NCBI GenBank assembly: GCA_016188575.1
Contig: JACPHN010000110.1
Coordinates: 59,882 to 123,881 of the forward strand
Direction: 5' to 3'
Origin: Candidatus Schekmanbacteria bacterium
Lineage (GTDB): Bacteria > CSSED10-310 > JACPHN01
Length of the DNA stretch: 64,000 nucleotides
Positions 54,534 through 63,973 of this stretch are shown one piece after another. The notes below the pieces were generated by a model. It was given only the letters and a program-made list of their open reading frames with translations. It was not told the origin of the DNA and made no database searches. Every line of letters starts with the position of its first letter. The stretch's first letter is position 1. Both the position numbers and the translations under genes were made by a program.

Positions 54534-56966
54534 ATGAACCAGCAGCGACTTCGCATCCTCCCACCGTCGGGGCCTTGGCTTGTTGCCGCCGCCGTGCTTT
54601 TGACCCTCGCGACGCCATTGTGCGCTCCCGCCGCTCCGGTGGCCGCCGGACAGCAAGAGATCGGACCTCTGGAATTCGTCCCCAGCGAAACAGGCAAGAC
54701 AATCCTCAAGGTGTCTGTTGATGGAAATGTGTTGATCAATGCGGACACCGTTCTGTTTCGAGTTTCGCTGAAGCCAGGCGACCCTTTCGATTCCGTCAAG
54801 GCTCGCAATGACATCAAGGCGTTGTATGCAACCGGCTTTTTCAATGACGTTCAGGTCGATGTCAAGGAAACTGCTGCAGGTTTGCTGCTGACCTATGTTG
54901 TTGACGAGAAGCCGAGAATCAGACAGGTCGTGCTCAGTGGATATGAGGCGCTCAAGGAAGACAAGATTCGTGAGGTATTAACTGTCAAGGAAGATGGCAT
55001 TTATTCTCCTGCGGCAGTAAAAGAGAGCGTCGTAAAGATCAAGGAGGCCTACCTCGAACAGGGTTATTACTTCGTAGATATCATTCCCGTAGTGCAACCC
55101 GTTGGAAAGAAACTCGTCGAGCTCGACTTCCAGATCGATGAGGGCCAAAAGCTCCTCGTTGGTTCAGTCGCGTTTACAGGCAACAAGAGCTATCGTACCG
55201 GGCGTCTGCGGCGCGTGCTAAAGGAAACGCGGCGGCACTGGTTCCTTTCCTGGCTCACAGGCAAGGGCAAATTCAATCCGGACCTGTTTGAGCAGGACCT
55301 GAAACGCGTCGAGGAATTCTATCAGGACCGCGGGTTCGCTGCGGCACACGTTGGTCAACCCGAGCGACAAATCACGACGACCAAGAAACGCAAGGCGTTT
55401 AGCAAGCAGGAGAAGATCATCCGCAAGGTTCGCCTTACCATTCCGATCGAGGAAGGACCGCGATACCGCATCGGCGAGGTCGTGATCGAAGGTAATACTC
55501 TCCTGACTGAGGATGAGCTCCGAAAAGTCATTTCCCGCGCCACTCAGGAGAAGACCCGTGGTGTCTTTTTCGGTCGCGCCGCCAAGCTGCGCAAGGGTGA
55601 CTACTATAGCCGAGCCGTGCTCCGGCAGGCGGTCCAGCTCATTACCGACGCCTACGGACACAAGGGCTACATCTACGCCGACCCGCGCCCCAGGCAAAAG
55701 ATCAATAATGAGACCTTGACCGTCGACGTCCTCTTCCAGGTCGATGAGGGCGTGCAGGCAAGACTCGACCGCATCGAATTCAAGGGCAACACCCGGACGC
55801 GCGACAAGGTGATGCGGCGCGAAATCAGCATTCCTGAAGGCGGGGTGTTCGATACCGTGGCCCTACGTTCCTCCCTGCAGCGGCTTTCCTACCTCGGTTT
55901 TCTTGAGGAAGTCGTTCCTGACGTGCGGCCTCAAGAAGATCCTACCCAGGTCGAGCTCGTCGTCTCGCTCAAAGACGAACGGCGCACCGAGCTGCAGGTG
56001 GGAGGAGGCTATAGTTCGGTTGATAAGTTCTTCGGGCAGATATCGCTTTCCGAGTACAACCTTTTCGGCAATGGACAGGAGCTGCAAGTCTCGGCGCAAA
56101 CCGGACAAAAGAGCTCTGTCTACCGCTTCCGCTTCGCGGATCGCTATTTTCTGGATACGCGAAACTTCTTCAGCTTCGACATCTTCCGCACGCTTACCGA
56201 GTTCCCCGACTTTGAACAGCGAACTTCCGGAGGCACCATCTTCAGTGGGCGGCGATTGGCAAATTTCCTGGATTACCGAATCGGCTACACGTACAAGCTC
56301 GTCGATATTCTCAATGTGGCGCAGGATGCCAGCAGCGACGTGCTTCTCTCGGACCCAAGCTCGGTCAGCTCGTCGATTACGCAATACCTGGTCTACGATT
56401 CACGCAATAACCAGTTTGAGCCTACGAGTGGCTCGCGGCTGCGTCTGACCGCTGAGTACGCCGGCGGACTCGTCGGCGGCGATAATCAATTTTACAAGTA
56501 TATTGCGGACGCGGTCCACCATTTTTCCCTACCCCGGGATTCCTCGTTCATGGTTCACGGTCAGTTGAGCTACGCGGATGGCTATCTTGGGGGCGCACTT
56601 CCAGTGTTCGAGCGGTTCCGGCTTGGCGGTGAGCAAACCGTGCGGGGCTTTTCCCGCGATTCGATCGGACCGATCCGATCTGATGGAGATGCCGGCACCG
56701 GTAACAAGTCGCTACTGTTCAACACCGAGCTTGTTGTGCCGCTGGCCGGTCCGCTAAAGGCCGTCCTGTTCTTCGACGCGGGCGACGTTTATGCACGTTC
56801 TGAGGACTATGATATCCGCTCCCTGCGCACCAGTGCTGGAGCCGAGCTGCGCTTCTTTGTTCCAGCGTTTACTGTTCCATTCCGCTTCATCTGGGGTTTC
56901 AACCTTGATCCATGGGAAGGAGAGGACGGCAACTTGTTCCAGTTCACATTGGGAAGTTCCTTCTAA
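54534..56966 (+). CDS. bamA: outer-membrane protein assembly factor BamA
   Basis: The 810-residue protein has a signal peptide (LVAAAVLLTLATPLCAPAAP), five POTRA domains, for example FRVSLKPGDPFDSVKARNDIKALY, VLSGYEALKEDKIREVL and DRIEFKGNTRTRDKVMRREI, and an Omp85 barrel with the GGEQTVRGFSRD loop near residue 702. It ends in FTLGSSF, with the C-terminal Phe expected of outer-membrane proteins. BamA inserts beta-barrels into the outer membrane. It heads the skp–lpx operon after the esterase-like gene. It is separate from the TamB–Omp85 fusion, which has its own barrel. Confidence 0.97.
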   Translation: MNQQRLRILPPSGPWLVAAAVLLTLATPLCAPAAPVAAGQQEIGPLEFVPSETGKTILKVSVDGNVLINADTVLFRVSLKPGDPFDSVKARNDIKALYATGFFNDVQVDVKETAAGLLLTYVVDEKPRIRQVVLSGYEALKEDKIREVLTVKEDGIYSPAAVKESVVKIKEAYLEQGYYFVDIIPVVQPVGKKLVELDFQIDEGQKLLVGSVAFTGNKSYRTGRLRRVLKETRRHWFLSWLTGKGKFNPDLFEQDLKRVEEFYQDRGFAAAHVGQPERQITTTKKRKAFSKQEKIIRKVRLTIPIEEGPRYRIGEVVIEGNTLLTEDELRKVISRATQEKTRGVFFGRAAKLRKGDYYSRAVLRQAVQLITDAYGHKGYIYADPRPRQKINNETLTVDVLFQVDEGVQARLDRIEFKGNTRTRDKVMRREISIPEGGVFDTVALRSSLQRLSYLGFLEEVVPDVRPQEDPTQVELVVSLKDERRTELQVGGGYSSVDKFFGQISLSEYNLFGNGQELQVSAQTGQKSSVYRFRFADRYFLDTRNFFSFDIFRTLTEFPDFEQRTSGGTIFSGRRLANFLDYRIGYTYKLVDILNVAQDASSDVLLSDPSSVSSSITQYLVYDSRNNQFEPTSGSRLRLTAEYAGGLVGGDNQFYKYIADAVHHFSLPRDSSFMVHGQLSYADGYLGGALPVFERFRLGGEQTVRGFSRDSIGPIRSDGDAGTGNKSLLFNTELVVPLAGPLKAVLFFDAGDVYARSEDYDIRSLRTSAGAELRFFVPAFTVPFRFIWGFNLDPWEGEDGNLFQFTLGSSF

Positions 56967-57011
56967 ACCGTCCAGGCTTGCCGTTTTTTGATCAACAAGG
57001 AGAGGTAGCTG

Positions 57012-57566
57012 ATGAATGCCTTCGGTTCTCCCATACCGATAATGAAAAAGAGCGCAGTATGTGCCTTTGTTCTTTTCGGTTTGCTGTCTAGCTCTGCGCT
57101 GGCACAGAGCGCGCCCAAACTTGGATACGTAGATGCTCAGGAAGTCGTGCTACGGTCCAAAGCCGGAAAAGCAGCAATGCAGGGCCTGGAAACCCTGAAG
57201 GAAAAGAAGCAAGAGCGAATGAACGAAAAGCAGAAGGAGGCCGAAAGTCTGGAGCGTGATCTGCAGGCGCAGCGGTTTACGTTGGCGGCTGATGAGCGCG
57301 AACGGCGCCAGGATGAGATCCAGAAGCAGCGGAAGGAGCTCCAGCGCATGCTGGAGGACGCCCAGGGAGAGCTCGACCGCGAGGAACAGAAGGCGCTCAA
57401 GAAGATCGAGATCGACGTGATGAAGGTCATCGCCGAGATCGGAAAGAAAGAGGGCTACACCCTAATTTTCGGAAAGATTGCTTCGTCAATTGTCTATGCC
57501 GACCCGTCGGCCGACCTGACCGACAAGATCGTCGCGGCCTACGACTCCGCTCACGCGTCGCAGTAG
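57012..57566 (+). CDS. OmpH/Skp-family periplasmic chaperone
   Basis: The 184-residue protein has a signal peptide ([19 protein letters not shown]) followed by [28 protein letters not shown] and long charged helices, then the short strand [21 protein letters not shown]. This is the OmpH/Skp trimer subunit that holds unfolded outer-membrane proteins for BamA, its upstream neighbour. ATG 57012 has AAGGAG nine bases upstream; ATG 57042 gives a more conventional signal peptide. Confidence 0.93.
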   Translation: MNAFGSPIPIMKKSAVCAFVLFGLLSSSALAQSAPKLGYVDAQEVVLRSKAGKAAMQGLETLKEKKQERMNEKQKEAESLERDLQAQRFTLAADERERRQDEIQKQRKELQRMLEDAQGELDREEQKALKKIEIDVMKVIAEIGKKEGYTLIFGKIASSIVYADPSADLTDKIVAAYDSAHASQ

Positions 57567-57594
57567 ACGCTGTCCAACCCGAAAGGAGCGTACC

Positions 57595-58710
57595 GTGGCT
57601 CCGCCCTTTCCGCAGGCCATCAGCGTGGCAGAGCTCTGCGGCTACCTTGGCGGCGAGGCAGACGACGCCGTGCGCATCGACGGAGCTGGCCATACCGTGT
57701 TGCGGGGGGTTGCACCGCTCGCATCTGCGGGCCCCGAAGATCTGGCGTTCCTGGGCGATTTCAGATACCGGCAAGAGTTGGCCGGCACGCGCGCGGGCGC
57801 GATTCTCTTGGGCGAGCCCGATGCGCGGGCGGCGCGCTCGGCCGGAGCACGCAGCACGCTGCTGATCACGGCATTTCCACAGCGAGCCTTCGCAAGGGCC
57901 CTTCGCGCTCTCTACCCGGAGGTGTACCCGGACGCGGGACTTGCCCGCGCCGCCGCGCCTACCGTCCACCCCTCGGCGCAGCTCGCCGAGTCCGCGCGCG
58001 TCGGGCCGTACTGCGTCATCTCCCAAGGCGCCAACATCGGGCCTGGAACTGTACTGTACGGGCTGTGTTACGTTGGCCCCGGTGTAGTGATCGGCGCTGA
58101 CTGCCGTATTCATCCCTTCGTCACACTTCACCACGGGGCACGGCTCGGAGACCGCGTAATCGTTCATCCCGCGTCCGTGATCAGCAGCGATGGGTTCGGC
58201 TTGACCGCAGGGTCATCCGGACCCGAAAAGATGCCCCAAGTCGGCGGTGTGCTGATCGGAGACGATGTCGAGATCGGGGCCGGCGTCACGATTGACCGAG
58301 GCGCCCTCGAGGACACTCGGATCGGATCCGGCTGCAAGCTGGACAATCAAGTCCACATCGGCCACAATGTGGCCCTCGGCCAGAAGTGTGTCCTCGTGGC
58401 TCAGGTCGGGATCTCGGGCAGCACCACCCTGGGCGAGGGCGTTACCATGGGAGGTCAGAGCGGCGCGGCAGGCCACCTCCACATCGGCTCGGGGGCTACC
58501 ATCGCTGCTCGCGGCGGCGTTATCAACCACCTCGACGGCAATGGCCTCTATGGTGGCTTCCCAGCACTCCCAGTACGGGAGTGGCGAAGAATCACAGCCG
58601 CCACACACCGCCTCTCCGATGCCCTGGTGGAGCTCCGCAGACTGAGACAGCGCGTGGCAGCCTTGGAGGAGCGCCTCGGAGAGAGCGCGAGCGAGCCACC
58701 GGAAGTCTGA
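57595..58710 (+). CDS. lpxD: UDP-3-O-acylglucosamine N-acyltransferase
   Basis: The 371-residue enzyme adds the N-linked acyl chain in lipid A synthesis. An N-terminal uridine-binding domain ([26 protein letters not shown]) precedes a left-handed beta helix of hexapeptide repeats ([29 protein letters not shown]) with the catalytic His region [13 protein letters not shown] and a C-terminal helix. GTG 57595 follows GAAAGGAG. It continues the bamA operon; fabZ, which often lies between lpxD and lpxA, is missing. Confidence 0.97.
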   Translation: MAPPFPQAISVAELCGYLGGEADDAVRIDGAGHTVLRGVAPLASAGPEDLAFLGDFRYRQELAGTRAGAILLGEPDARAARSAGARSTLLITAFPQRAFARALRALYPEVYPDAGLARAAAPTVHPSAQLAESARVGPYCVISQGANIGPGTVLYGLCYVGPGVVIGADCRIHPFVTLHHGARLGDRVIVHPASVISSDGFGLTAGSSGPEKMPQVGGVLIGDDVEIGAGVTIDRGALEDTRIGSGCKLDNQVHIGHNVALGQKCVLVAQVGISGSTTLGEGVTMGGQSGAAGHLHIGSGATIAARGGVINHLDGNGLYGGFPALPVREWRRITAATHRLSDALVELRRLRQRVAALEERLGESASEPPEV

Positions 58711-58723
58711 AGGAGAACACAAG

Positions 58724-59506
58724 ATGTCGGCTCCCGTTGCGTGCCACTCTACCGCGGTGGTGTCTGCTGATGTCGAACTAGGTGAGGGTGTCAGCATTGC
58801 TCCCTTTGCCGTCTTGGAGGGGCCATCGCGCATCGGTGCTGGAGCACAGATCGGCGCACACGCCCTGATTGGCCCTCACACCCTCATCGGCGCGCGGTGC
58901 CGCTTGTTCCCGCATAGCGTCGTGGGCACCGAACCTCAGGACCTGAAATACAAGGGCGAACCGACGCGATTGGAGATCGGTGAAGAGTCCATCATTCGCG
59001 AATTCGTCACCGTCCACCGCGGTACGGTCGACGGCGGCGGGCTCACCCGAGTCGGGCCTCGGTGCCTCCTTATGGCGACCTGTCACGTCGCTCACGATTG
59101 CGAGCTCGGCGAAGGAGTCATCATGGCCAATGGTGCTGCTTTTGGCGGGCATGTCAAGGTTGAGTCCTGGGCCATCATCGGTGGTCTCGTTGGCGTGCAC
59201 CAATTTGTCCGCATTGGCCTGCATGCATTCGTCGGCGGCTGCTCCGCGATTGCTCAAGACATCCCTCCTTTTATGGCCGTGTCTGGAAGCCGGTCCCAGC
59301 CCCACGGGCTCAACACGGTAGGCCTGCGCCGCCGAGGGTTCTCGCCCGAACGCATCCGCATCCTCAAGAACGCGTATGATCTCCTCTATCGCTCCAACCT
59401 CAATACATCACAAGCTTTGTGCGAGATAGACAAGCTCGACCAAACCGAGGATATTGTTCACCTCACGGAATTTATCCGCGGAACCAAGAGAGGCATAAGC
59501 AAGTAG
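58724..59506 (+). CDS. lpxA: acyl-ACP–UDP-N-acetylglucosamine O-acyltransferase
   Basis: The 260-residue enzyme starts lipid A synthesis by acylating UDP-GlcNAc. It is a hexapeptide beta helix (VSADVELGEGVSIAPFAVLEG, IGAGAQIGAHALIG) with the catalytic His in MATCHVAHDCELGEGVIMAN and a C-terminal helical part (LRRRGFSPERIRILKNAYDLLY). Length is canonical. It lies 13 bases after lpxD, with AAGGAG before the ATG. Whether it prefers a 3-amino sugar, given the downstream oxidoreductase, cannot be read from motifs. Confidence 0.97.
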   Translation: MSAPVACHSTAVVSADVELGEGVSIAPFAVLEGPSRIGAGAQIGAHALIGPHTLIGARCRLFPHSVVGTEPQDLKYKGEPTRLEIGEESIIREFVTVHRGTVDGGGLTRVGPRCLLMATCHVAHDCELGEGVIMANGAAFGGHVKVESWAIIGGLVGVHQFVRIGLHAFVGGCSAIAQDIPPFMAVSGSRSQPHGLNTVGLRRRGFSPERIRILKNAYDLLYRSNLNTSQALCEIDKLDQTEDIVHLTEFIRGTKRGISK

Positions 59507-59532
59507 CAACGTTTCTGGCAAGTAGGTGTTCG

Positions 59533-60672
59533 ATGCAAGATGACGTGATTCGGCAGCCGCTGGGCAGTCGGGAAATCCGGACCGCCGTGGTCGGCGTGGG
59601 GCACCTCGGCCGCCACCACGCGAGGATCCTCGCGAACCTCGCCGGAGCTCGCCTCGTCGGTGTCGTGGATGCGGACGAACGACGGGCTGCCGAGCAGGGT
59701 GCGCTTTTAGGCGTGCCGCACTACCTGGATTGCCGCGAGCTCATTGGCAAGGCCGAGGCCGTCGCGGTGGCCGTCCCCACCAAATGCCATCATGCCGTGG
59801 CCCGTGAGTTGCTCGACTGCGGAATCCATGTGCTTCTCGAGAAACCCATCACGGTTTCCGTGCGCGAGGCCGATGAGCTGATTGATCTTGCCCATGCGCG
59901 CGGCGCGCTGTTGCAAGTGGGACACCTGGAGCGCTTTAACCCGTCGGTGGTAGCGCTCTCCAGCTACGTAGATATGCCACTCTTTGTTCAGGTCGAACGG
60001 ATTGGCTCCTTCTCCGGTCGGGGAATGGACGTCGACGTCGTCCTTGACTTGATGATCCACGACCTCGATATCGTCGTTGCGCTCGTCGGGGCGCCCTGCG
60101 AGACGATCGACGCAATCGGCATTCCCGTGCTTTCGCAGCAAGTGGACATCGCCTCGGCACGCCTGCACTTCCAATCCGGGACCGTCGCGACCCTCACGGC
60201 AAGTCGAGTCAGCGCCAAGCGCTTGCGGCAAATGCGCATTTTTCAGCCCTCGAGCTACCTCTCACTCGACTTCGAGGCGCAGCGGCTCGAGGTTTGCCGC
60301 CTGTCCGGCACAATGGACGGCACCGGCGGCCCAGGAATCGCGATTGCTCGCGAAGCCGTGCCAGTGACTCCCGGTGAACCCCTGGTCGCGGAGTTGCAGT
60401 CGTTCTTGGACGCGCTACGCACCGGAGCGGCGCCCGTGGTCTCCGGGGAGACCGGGCGCGCGGCGCTACTGGCGGCGATCAGAGTCCGGAGTGCCATCGC
60501 GGAGTCTGCCGCCGCGATCGCCGAAAAACACCGCAACTGGGCGCGGCGTACGGGCCACCGCCCCGCCACCGCCCTCCCGCTGATCGCGGCCGCTGCGCAG
60601 GCCACGGATCGTCCCGCGAAACCACCGACTACTGTGCTCTCGCCGCCTGCGGCAACTCGCGACGATGTCTGA
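59533..60672 (+). CDS. Gfo/Idh/MocA-family oxidoreductase between lpxA and lpxB
   Basis: About 379 residues from ATG 59533. The N-terminal Rossmann motif is AVVGVGHLGRHHARIL, then VVDADERRAAEQ and the family EKP motif in VLLEKPITVSVREADELI. The C-terminal substrate domain includes MDVDVVLDLMIHDLDIVVAL, and a Pro/Ala-rich tail of about 50 residues follows. In Acidithiobacillus, GnnA of this family sits between lpxA and lpxB and oxidises UDP-GlcNAc before GnnB transaminates it to UDP-GlcNAc3N. Position suggests the same, but no gnnB-like aminotransferase is present here. Confidence 0.88.
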   Translation: MQDDVIRQPLGSREIRTAVVGVGHLGRHHARILANLAGARLVGVVDADERRAAEQGALLGVPHYLDCRELIGKAEAVAVAVPTKCHHAVARELLDCGIHVLLEKPITVSVREADELIDLAHARGALLQVGHLERFNPSVVALSSYVDMPLFVQVERIGSFSGRGMDVDVVLDLMIHDLDIVVALVGAPCETIDAIGIPVLSQQVDIASARLHFQSGTVATLTASRVSAKRLRQMRIFQPSSYLSLDFEAQRLEVCRLSGTMDGTGGPGIAIAREAVPVTPGEPLVAELQSFLDALRTGAAPVVSGETGRAALLAAIRVRSAIAESAAAIAEKHRNWARRTGHRPATALPLIAAAAQATDRPAKPPTTVLSPPAATRDDV

Positions 60673-60675
60673 GCT

Positions 60676-61848
60676 GTGCTGGCGGCTCCGGTGAATGTGA
60701 AGCGGGTGCTCATCGTCGCCGGGGAGGCCTCAGGCGATGCGCATGGCGCCGCCCTCGTGCGGGCGCTCTCCAGGCTGCGCCCGCAGTGGCGCTTCTACGG
60801 TATGGGAGGTGAACGGCTGCGCGGTGTGGGTGTGCAGTGCCTGTACCGCCTGGAAGACGTCTCCGTGGTCGGCCTCGTCGAAGTCGCGTCTCGCGCGCGA
60901 GCGGTTTTCTCCGCCTTCCGCGGCCTGCGGGCCGCGCTTCGAGAGAGGCCCGATCTCGTCATCCTGATTGATTTTCCGGACTTCAACCTGAGGCTTGCAA
61001 AATACGCACATCGCCTGAGCATTCCTGTCGTGTACTACGTCTCGCCTCAGGTATGGGCGTGGCGGCGCTGGCGACTACGGCTCATTCGGCGAGTCGTCGA
61101 CAAGATGTTGGTGCTCTTTCCGTTCGAAGCCGAAATATACCGGAACGTTGGAGTTCCGGTAGACTATGTTGGTCACCCGCTCATTGATGAGATCCCGCCC
61201 CCCGAGCTCTGCCCAACGCCACGCACCGAGGCGGAGCGAGCGCTCAGCGGCCCGCGCATCGCGCTGCTGCCGGGCAGCCGCCTCTCGGAAGTGACGTTGA
61301 TCCTGCCGGCGTTTCTGGAAGCCGCGCGCGCGCTTCGCAAATCCGATCCGCGTGCGACCTTCTTGCTGGTGCAAGCGTCCACGTTCCCACCGGATGTGTT
61401 GCAGAAACGCGTCGACGACGCCGAGCTGAACGGAACCGTGGAATGTATTGCCAACGAGAAGCCCTGGTGGAATGGCGTTGACCTCGCCTGGGTAGCTTCC
61501 GGTACTGCGACGCTCGAAACCGCGTTGCGCGGCGTCCCCCTCATCGCGGCGTACCGCGTTCGCCCCCTTACCTACCTCATTGGCCGCCTTCTCATTCGCG
61601 TCAGTCACATCAGTCTCGTCAACCTCATGGCGAGCCGGCGGCTGGTGCCTGAGCTGATTCAGCATGACTTGACATCGGCCGGGTTGGTGCGCCGAACACG
61701 CGAGTTGCTTGCCGATCCCGTCCGCCTGCAGATCATGCGGGCAGGATTCCGCGAAATTTGGGATTGCCTTGCCATCGACGGCACTGCAGCCGAGACTGCC
61801 GCCCGCGCTGTCCTGAGCGTCGCCGACACCGCGGAGGTGAGCTCATGA
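60676..61848 (+). CDS. lpxB: lipid-A-disaccharide synthase
   Basis: The 390-residue GT19 enzyme joins UDP-2,3-diacylglucosamine to lipid X. Landmarks are IVAGEASGDAHGAALVRAL near residue 17, YGMGGERLRGVGV, VVGLVEV, VILIDFPDFNLRLAKYA, YYVSPQVWAWR, YVGHPLIDEI and LLPGSRLSEV. GTG 60676 starts four bases after the oxidoreductase stop; GTG 60691 is an alternative. The stop overlaps the kdtA ATG as ATGA, showing tight coupling. Confidence 0.96.
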   Translation: MLAAPVNVKRVLIVAGEASGDAHGAALVRALSRLRPQWRFYGMGGERLRGVGVQCLYRLEDVSVVGLVEVASRARAVFSAFRGLRAALRERPDLVILIDFPDFNLRLAKYAHRLSIPVVYYVSPQVWAWRRWRLRLIRRVVDKMLVLFPFEAEIYRNVGVPVDYVGHPLIDEIPPPELCPTPRTEAERALSGPRIALLPGSRLSEVTLILPAFLEAARALRKSDPRATFLLVQASTFPPDVLQKRVDDAELNGTVECIANEKPWWNGVDLAWVASGTATLETALRGVPLIAAYRVRPLTYLIGRLLIRVSHISLVNLMASRRLVPELIQHDLTSAGLVRRTRELLADPVRLQIMRAGFREIWDCLAIDGTAAETAARAVLSVADTAEVSS

Positions 61849-63182
61849 GTGCGGCCAGGCTCGCGTACAACTGCGTGATCCTGCTGCTCGCTCCGCTTCT
61901 GATCCTGTACTACGGCGGCGTCTGTTGGCTGCGCGGAAAGTACCGCGCGAGCTGGGCGCAGCGACTCGGCCGCCTCCCGGCGTCCATCGCAGCGGCGGCT
62001 GCAGACGCCCGGCACGGAGGGAGCCGCCCCATTTGGATTCACGCAGTATCAGTGGGGGAGCTCGAGGCGATTACGCCTCTGGTTGTTGCCCTCGGCACGC
62101 GGTTCCCGGCGCGAACGATCCTGCTTAGCACCGCCACGGAAACCGCTCAGGGTCTGGCCGCACGCAAGCGGTTGACTCCGCACGTTTTCTACTTTCCTCT
62201 GGACTTGCCTGTTGTCGCTGCCCGCTTTGTCCGCCTCCTGCAGCCCGAGCTGATCATCCTCACTGAAACGGAGCTGTGGCCGAACCTTATTGCGGCGGCG
62301 GCGAAACATCGCGCGCGGCTTGCCCTGGTGAATGCGCGTATTTCGGACCGATCCTTCCGCGGCTACTTGCGCTGCCGCCCGCTTGTCGCCGAGATGTTGG
62401 GGCAATTCTCCGTCGTTGCCGCGCAGACGGAGCTGGACGCGGGTCGCTTGCGGTCTCTCGGAGCCCCGGCCGCGGTGGTCACCGTCACGGGAAACCTCAA
62501 GTTCGATGCGATCGCGGTGCAGTTTGCACAACGCGCGCCCGGGACCACCGAGTCTTCGCGCGAGGCGCTACGGCTTGCGCCCGAAGATCGCTTGTGGGTT
62601 GCCGGCAGTACTCATCCCGGAGAGGAGGAGTTGCTGCTGGCCGCACATCGGCACGTTCTGGCCGCGCGTCCTCGCGTCTGCTTGTTGCTCGCTCCCCGGC
62701 ATATTGAACGCGCTCCTGAAGTCCTGAGAATCGCGCAGGGCGCCGGATTCGCGGCAGTTCTCCGCACCCGACTTCGCGATGCCGACTTCTCTCGATCCCA
62801 GCAATCCGGTGCGGTCATCGTCCTTGACACGATTGGCGAGCTCAGCCAGTTCTACGGCGCAGCCGAGGTCGCTTTTATCGGCGGGTCACTGGTTGCCTGG
62901 GGCGGGCACAATCCCCTCGAGGCCCTGGTGCACGGTGTCCCCGTGCTGTTCGGACCGTACACACGCAATTTCCGGGAAATCGTACGGCTCGTGATTCGCT
63001 CCGGCAGCGGTCAGGAGACCTCCGCAGCCGCTCTCGGCCAGAGCTTGGCAGTGCTATTCGACGATCAAGCGGCGCGCTGCGCCACCGGGCAGCGCGGGCG
63101 GGACCTCATCAGGGCGCACGAGGGGGCTGCGCTCAAGAGCCTCGCCCTACTCGTGCCTCTGGTCGACCCGGGGCACGGCTAG
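61845..63182 (+). CDS. kdtA: 3-deoxy-D-manno-octulosonate transferase (Kdo transferase)
   Basis: The 445-residue GT30 enzyme (WaaA) adds Kdo to lipid IVA. It has a membrane anchor (LAYNCVILLLAPLLILYYGGV), WIHAVSVGELEAITPLV, LTETELWPNLI, VAGSTHPGEEELLLAAH and FIGGSLVAWGGHNPLEALVHGVPVLFGP, all conserved family segments. It starts within the lpxB stop (ATGA), with GGAGGTGAGC upstream. It closes the operon; after it lie repeats. Confidence 0.97.
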   Translation: MSAARLAYNCVILLLAPLLILYYGGVCWLRGKYRASWAQRLGRLPASIAAAAADARHGGSRPIWIHAVSVGELEAITPLVVALGTRFPARTILLSTATETAQGLAARKRLTPHVFYFPLDLPVVAARFVRLLQPELIILTETELWPNLIAAAAKHRARLALVNARISDRSFRGYLRCRPLVAEMLGQFSVVAAQTELDAGRLRSLGAPAAVVTVTGNLKFDAIAVQFAQRAPGTTESSREALRLAPEDRLWVAGSTHPGEEELLLAAHRHVLAARPRVCLLLAPRHIERAPEVLRIAQGAGFAAVLRTRLRDADFSRSQQSGAVIVLDTIGELSQFYGAAEVAFIGGSLVAWGGHNPLEALVHGVPVLFGPYTRNFREIVRLVIRSGSGQETSAAALGQSLAVLFDDQAARCATGQRGRDLIRAHEGAALKSLALLVPLVDPGHG

Positions 63183-63374
63183 ACGCCGCGCGATGCTTCC
63201 CTGGTTTCGCCACCAGGCCCGGTGCTGGCGCGGCGCTGCTCGCTGCGGGTAGCTGTTCACCCTCTCCCTGCTTGCGGGGGGGGGGCGGGGTCATACGCGC
63301 TCGGATAAGACGGTTGCCGCTTCCTGTCCCCCTCCTCCCGCTTGCTGGGGGAGGTGAGGTGGGGGGCCGCATTC

Positions 63375-63445
63375 CCCGCGCCTTGCGCTCACCATGGTGT
63401 AAAGCACATTCGGCCGACGCCGTTTTTCGGGCGTCGGCCGAATGT
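63375..63445 (+). repeat. short dispersed repeat, copy 3, with a 16-bp perfect hairpin
   Basis: After the shared CTTGCGCTCACCATGGTGTA AAGC block, ACATTCGGCCGACGCC (63406–63421) is followed by an eight-base loop and its exact reverse complement (63430–63445). In copies at 38466 and 40256 only the left arm is present. A fourth ATTCGGCCGACGCC occurs at 63764–63777. Confidence 0.75.
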
Positions 63446-63488
63446 CCTTTACAGGTGCAGGCAGGTGGCACAGGCTTTCAGCCTGTGT

Positions 63489-63688
63489 CTAGCAGCTTGT
63501 CGGAGAAATAAATGTGATTGCAGATGAGCAGCCGTGTGGATAAGGAAGTTTCCAATGCGACACCGTTTTCAGCCGCCGAGTGCGTCCGGCTGCCGAGAAA
63601 AGCGGGCAGCGCAGCTCGACCGTTAGTTTATCACCCTTGTCCGGTTGGCGGAGGGAGCAATATGCCGTTTTCTCCGACAAGCTACTAG
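63489..63688 (+). mobile_element. 200-bp MITE with 20-bp terminal inverted repeats
   Basis: The left end CTAGCAGCTTGTCGGAGAAA (63489–63508) is mirrored by the right end at 63669–63688 with a single mismatch. The outer CTAG could be part of the repeat or a target duplication. The 160 bases between have no gene. The ends resemble those of IS elements that begin 'GTAGCTTGTCGGAGAAA', so a full-length relative elsewhere in the genome may mobilise it. Confidence 0.7.
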
Positions 63689-63924
63689 TGGCCCGGTGCC
63701 GCGCGGCACAGGCAGGATGCCTGTGCCACCGAGCCGCAGGGCTGTCAAGCAGAGAGCCTTGGGATTCGGCCGACGCCGAAAAAACGGCACGAGCACGCGT
63801 CGCACCGGAATGGATGATCCGGCGGCTTTCTCCCTTGCTATACTCGAGGCGGTAGCGCAGCGCCGAATCAGCTTGTTCGCAGCCTTGGTGTCTTCGAAGC
63901 GGGTGTGGTCCGACCAATAAGGAT

Positions 63925-63973
63925 GCCGGCCTTTAGGCCGGCGACATGTTTGGGCGGGGTTTGGACCCCGCCC
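63925..63973 (+). repeat. two adjacent GC-rich hairpins
   Basis: GCCGGCCTTTAGGCCGGC (63925–63942) and GGGCGGGGT-TTGG-ACCCCGCCC (63952–63973) are strong short hairpins. No T-run follows, so they are not typical terminators. They probably belong to the same palindromic-repeat class as the rest of this region. Confidence 0.5.

Noticed and set aside
63489..63917. 142-residue minus-strand gene at the right end
   Set aside because: It runs through the MITE and several palindromes, so the open frame follows repeat sequence rather than a protein.
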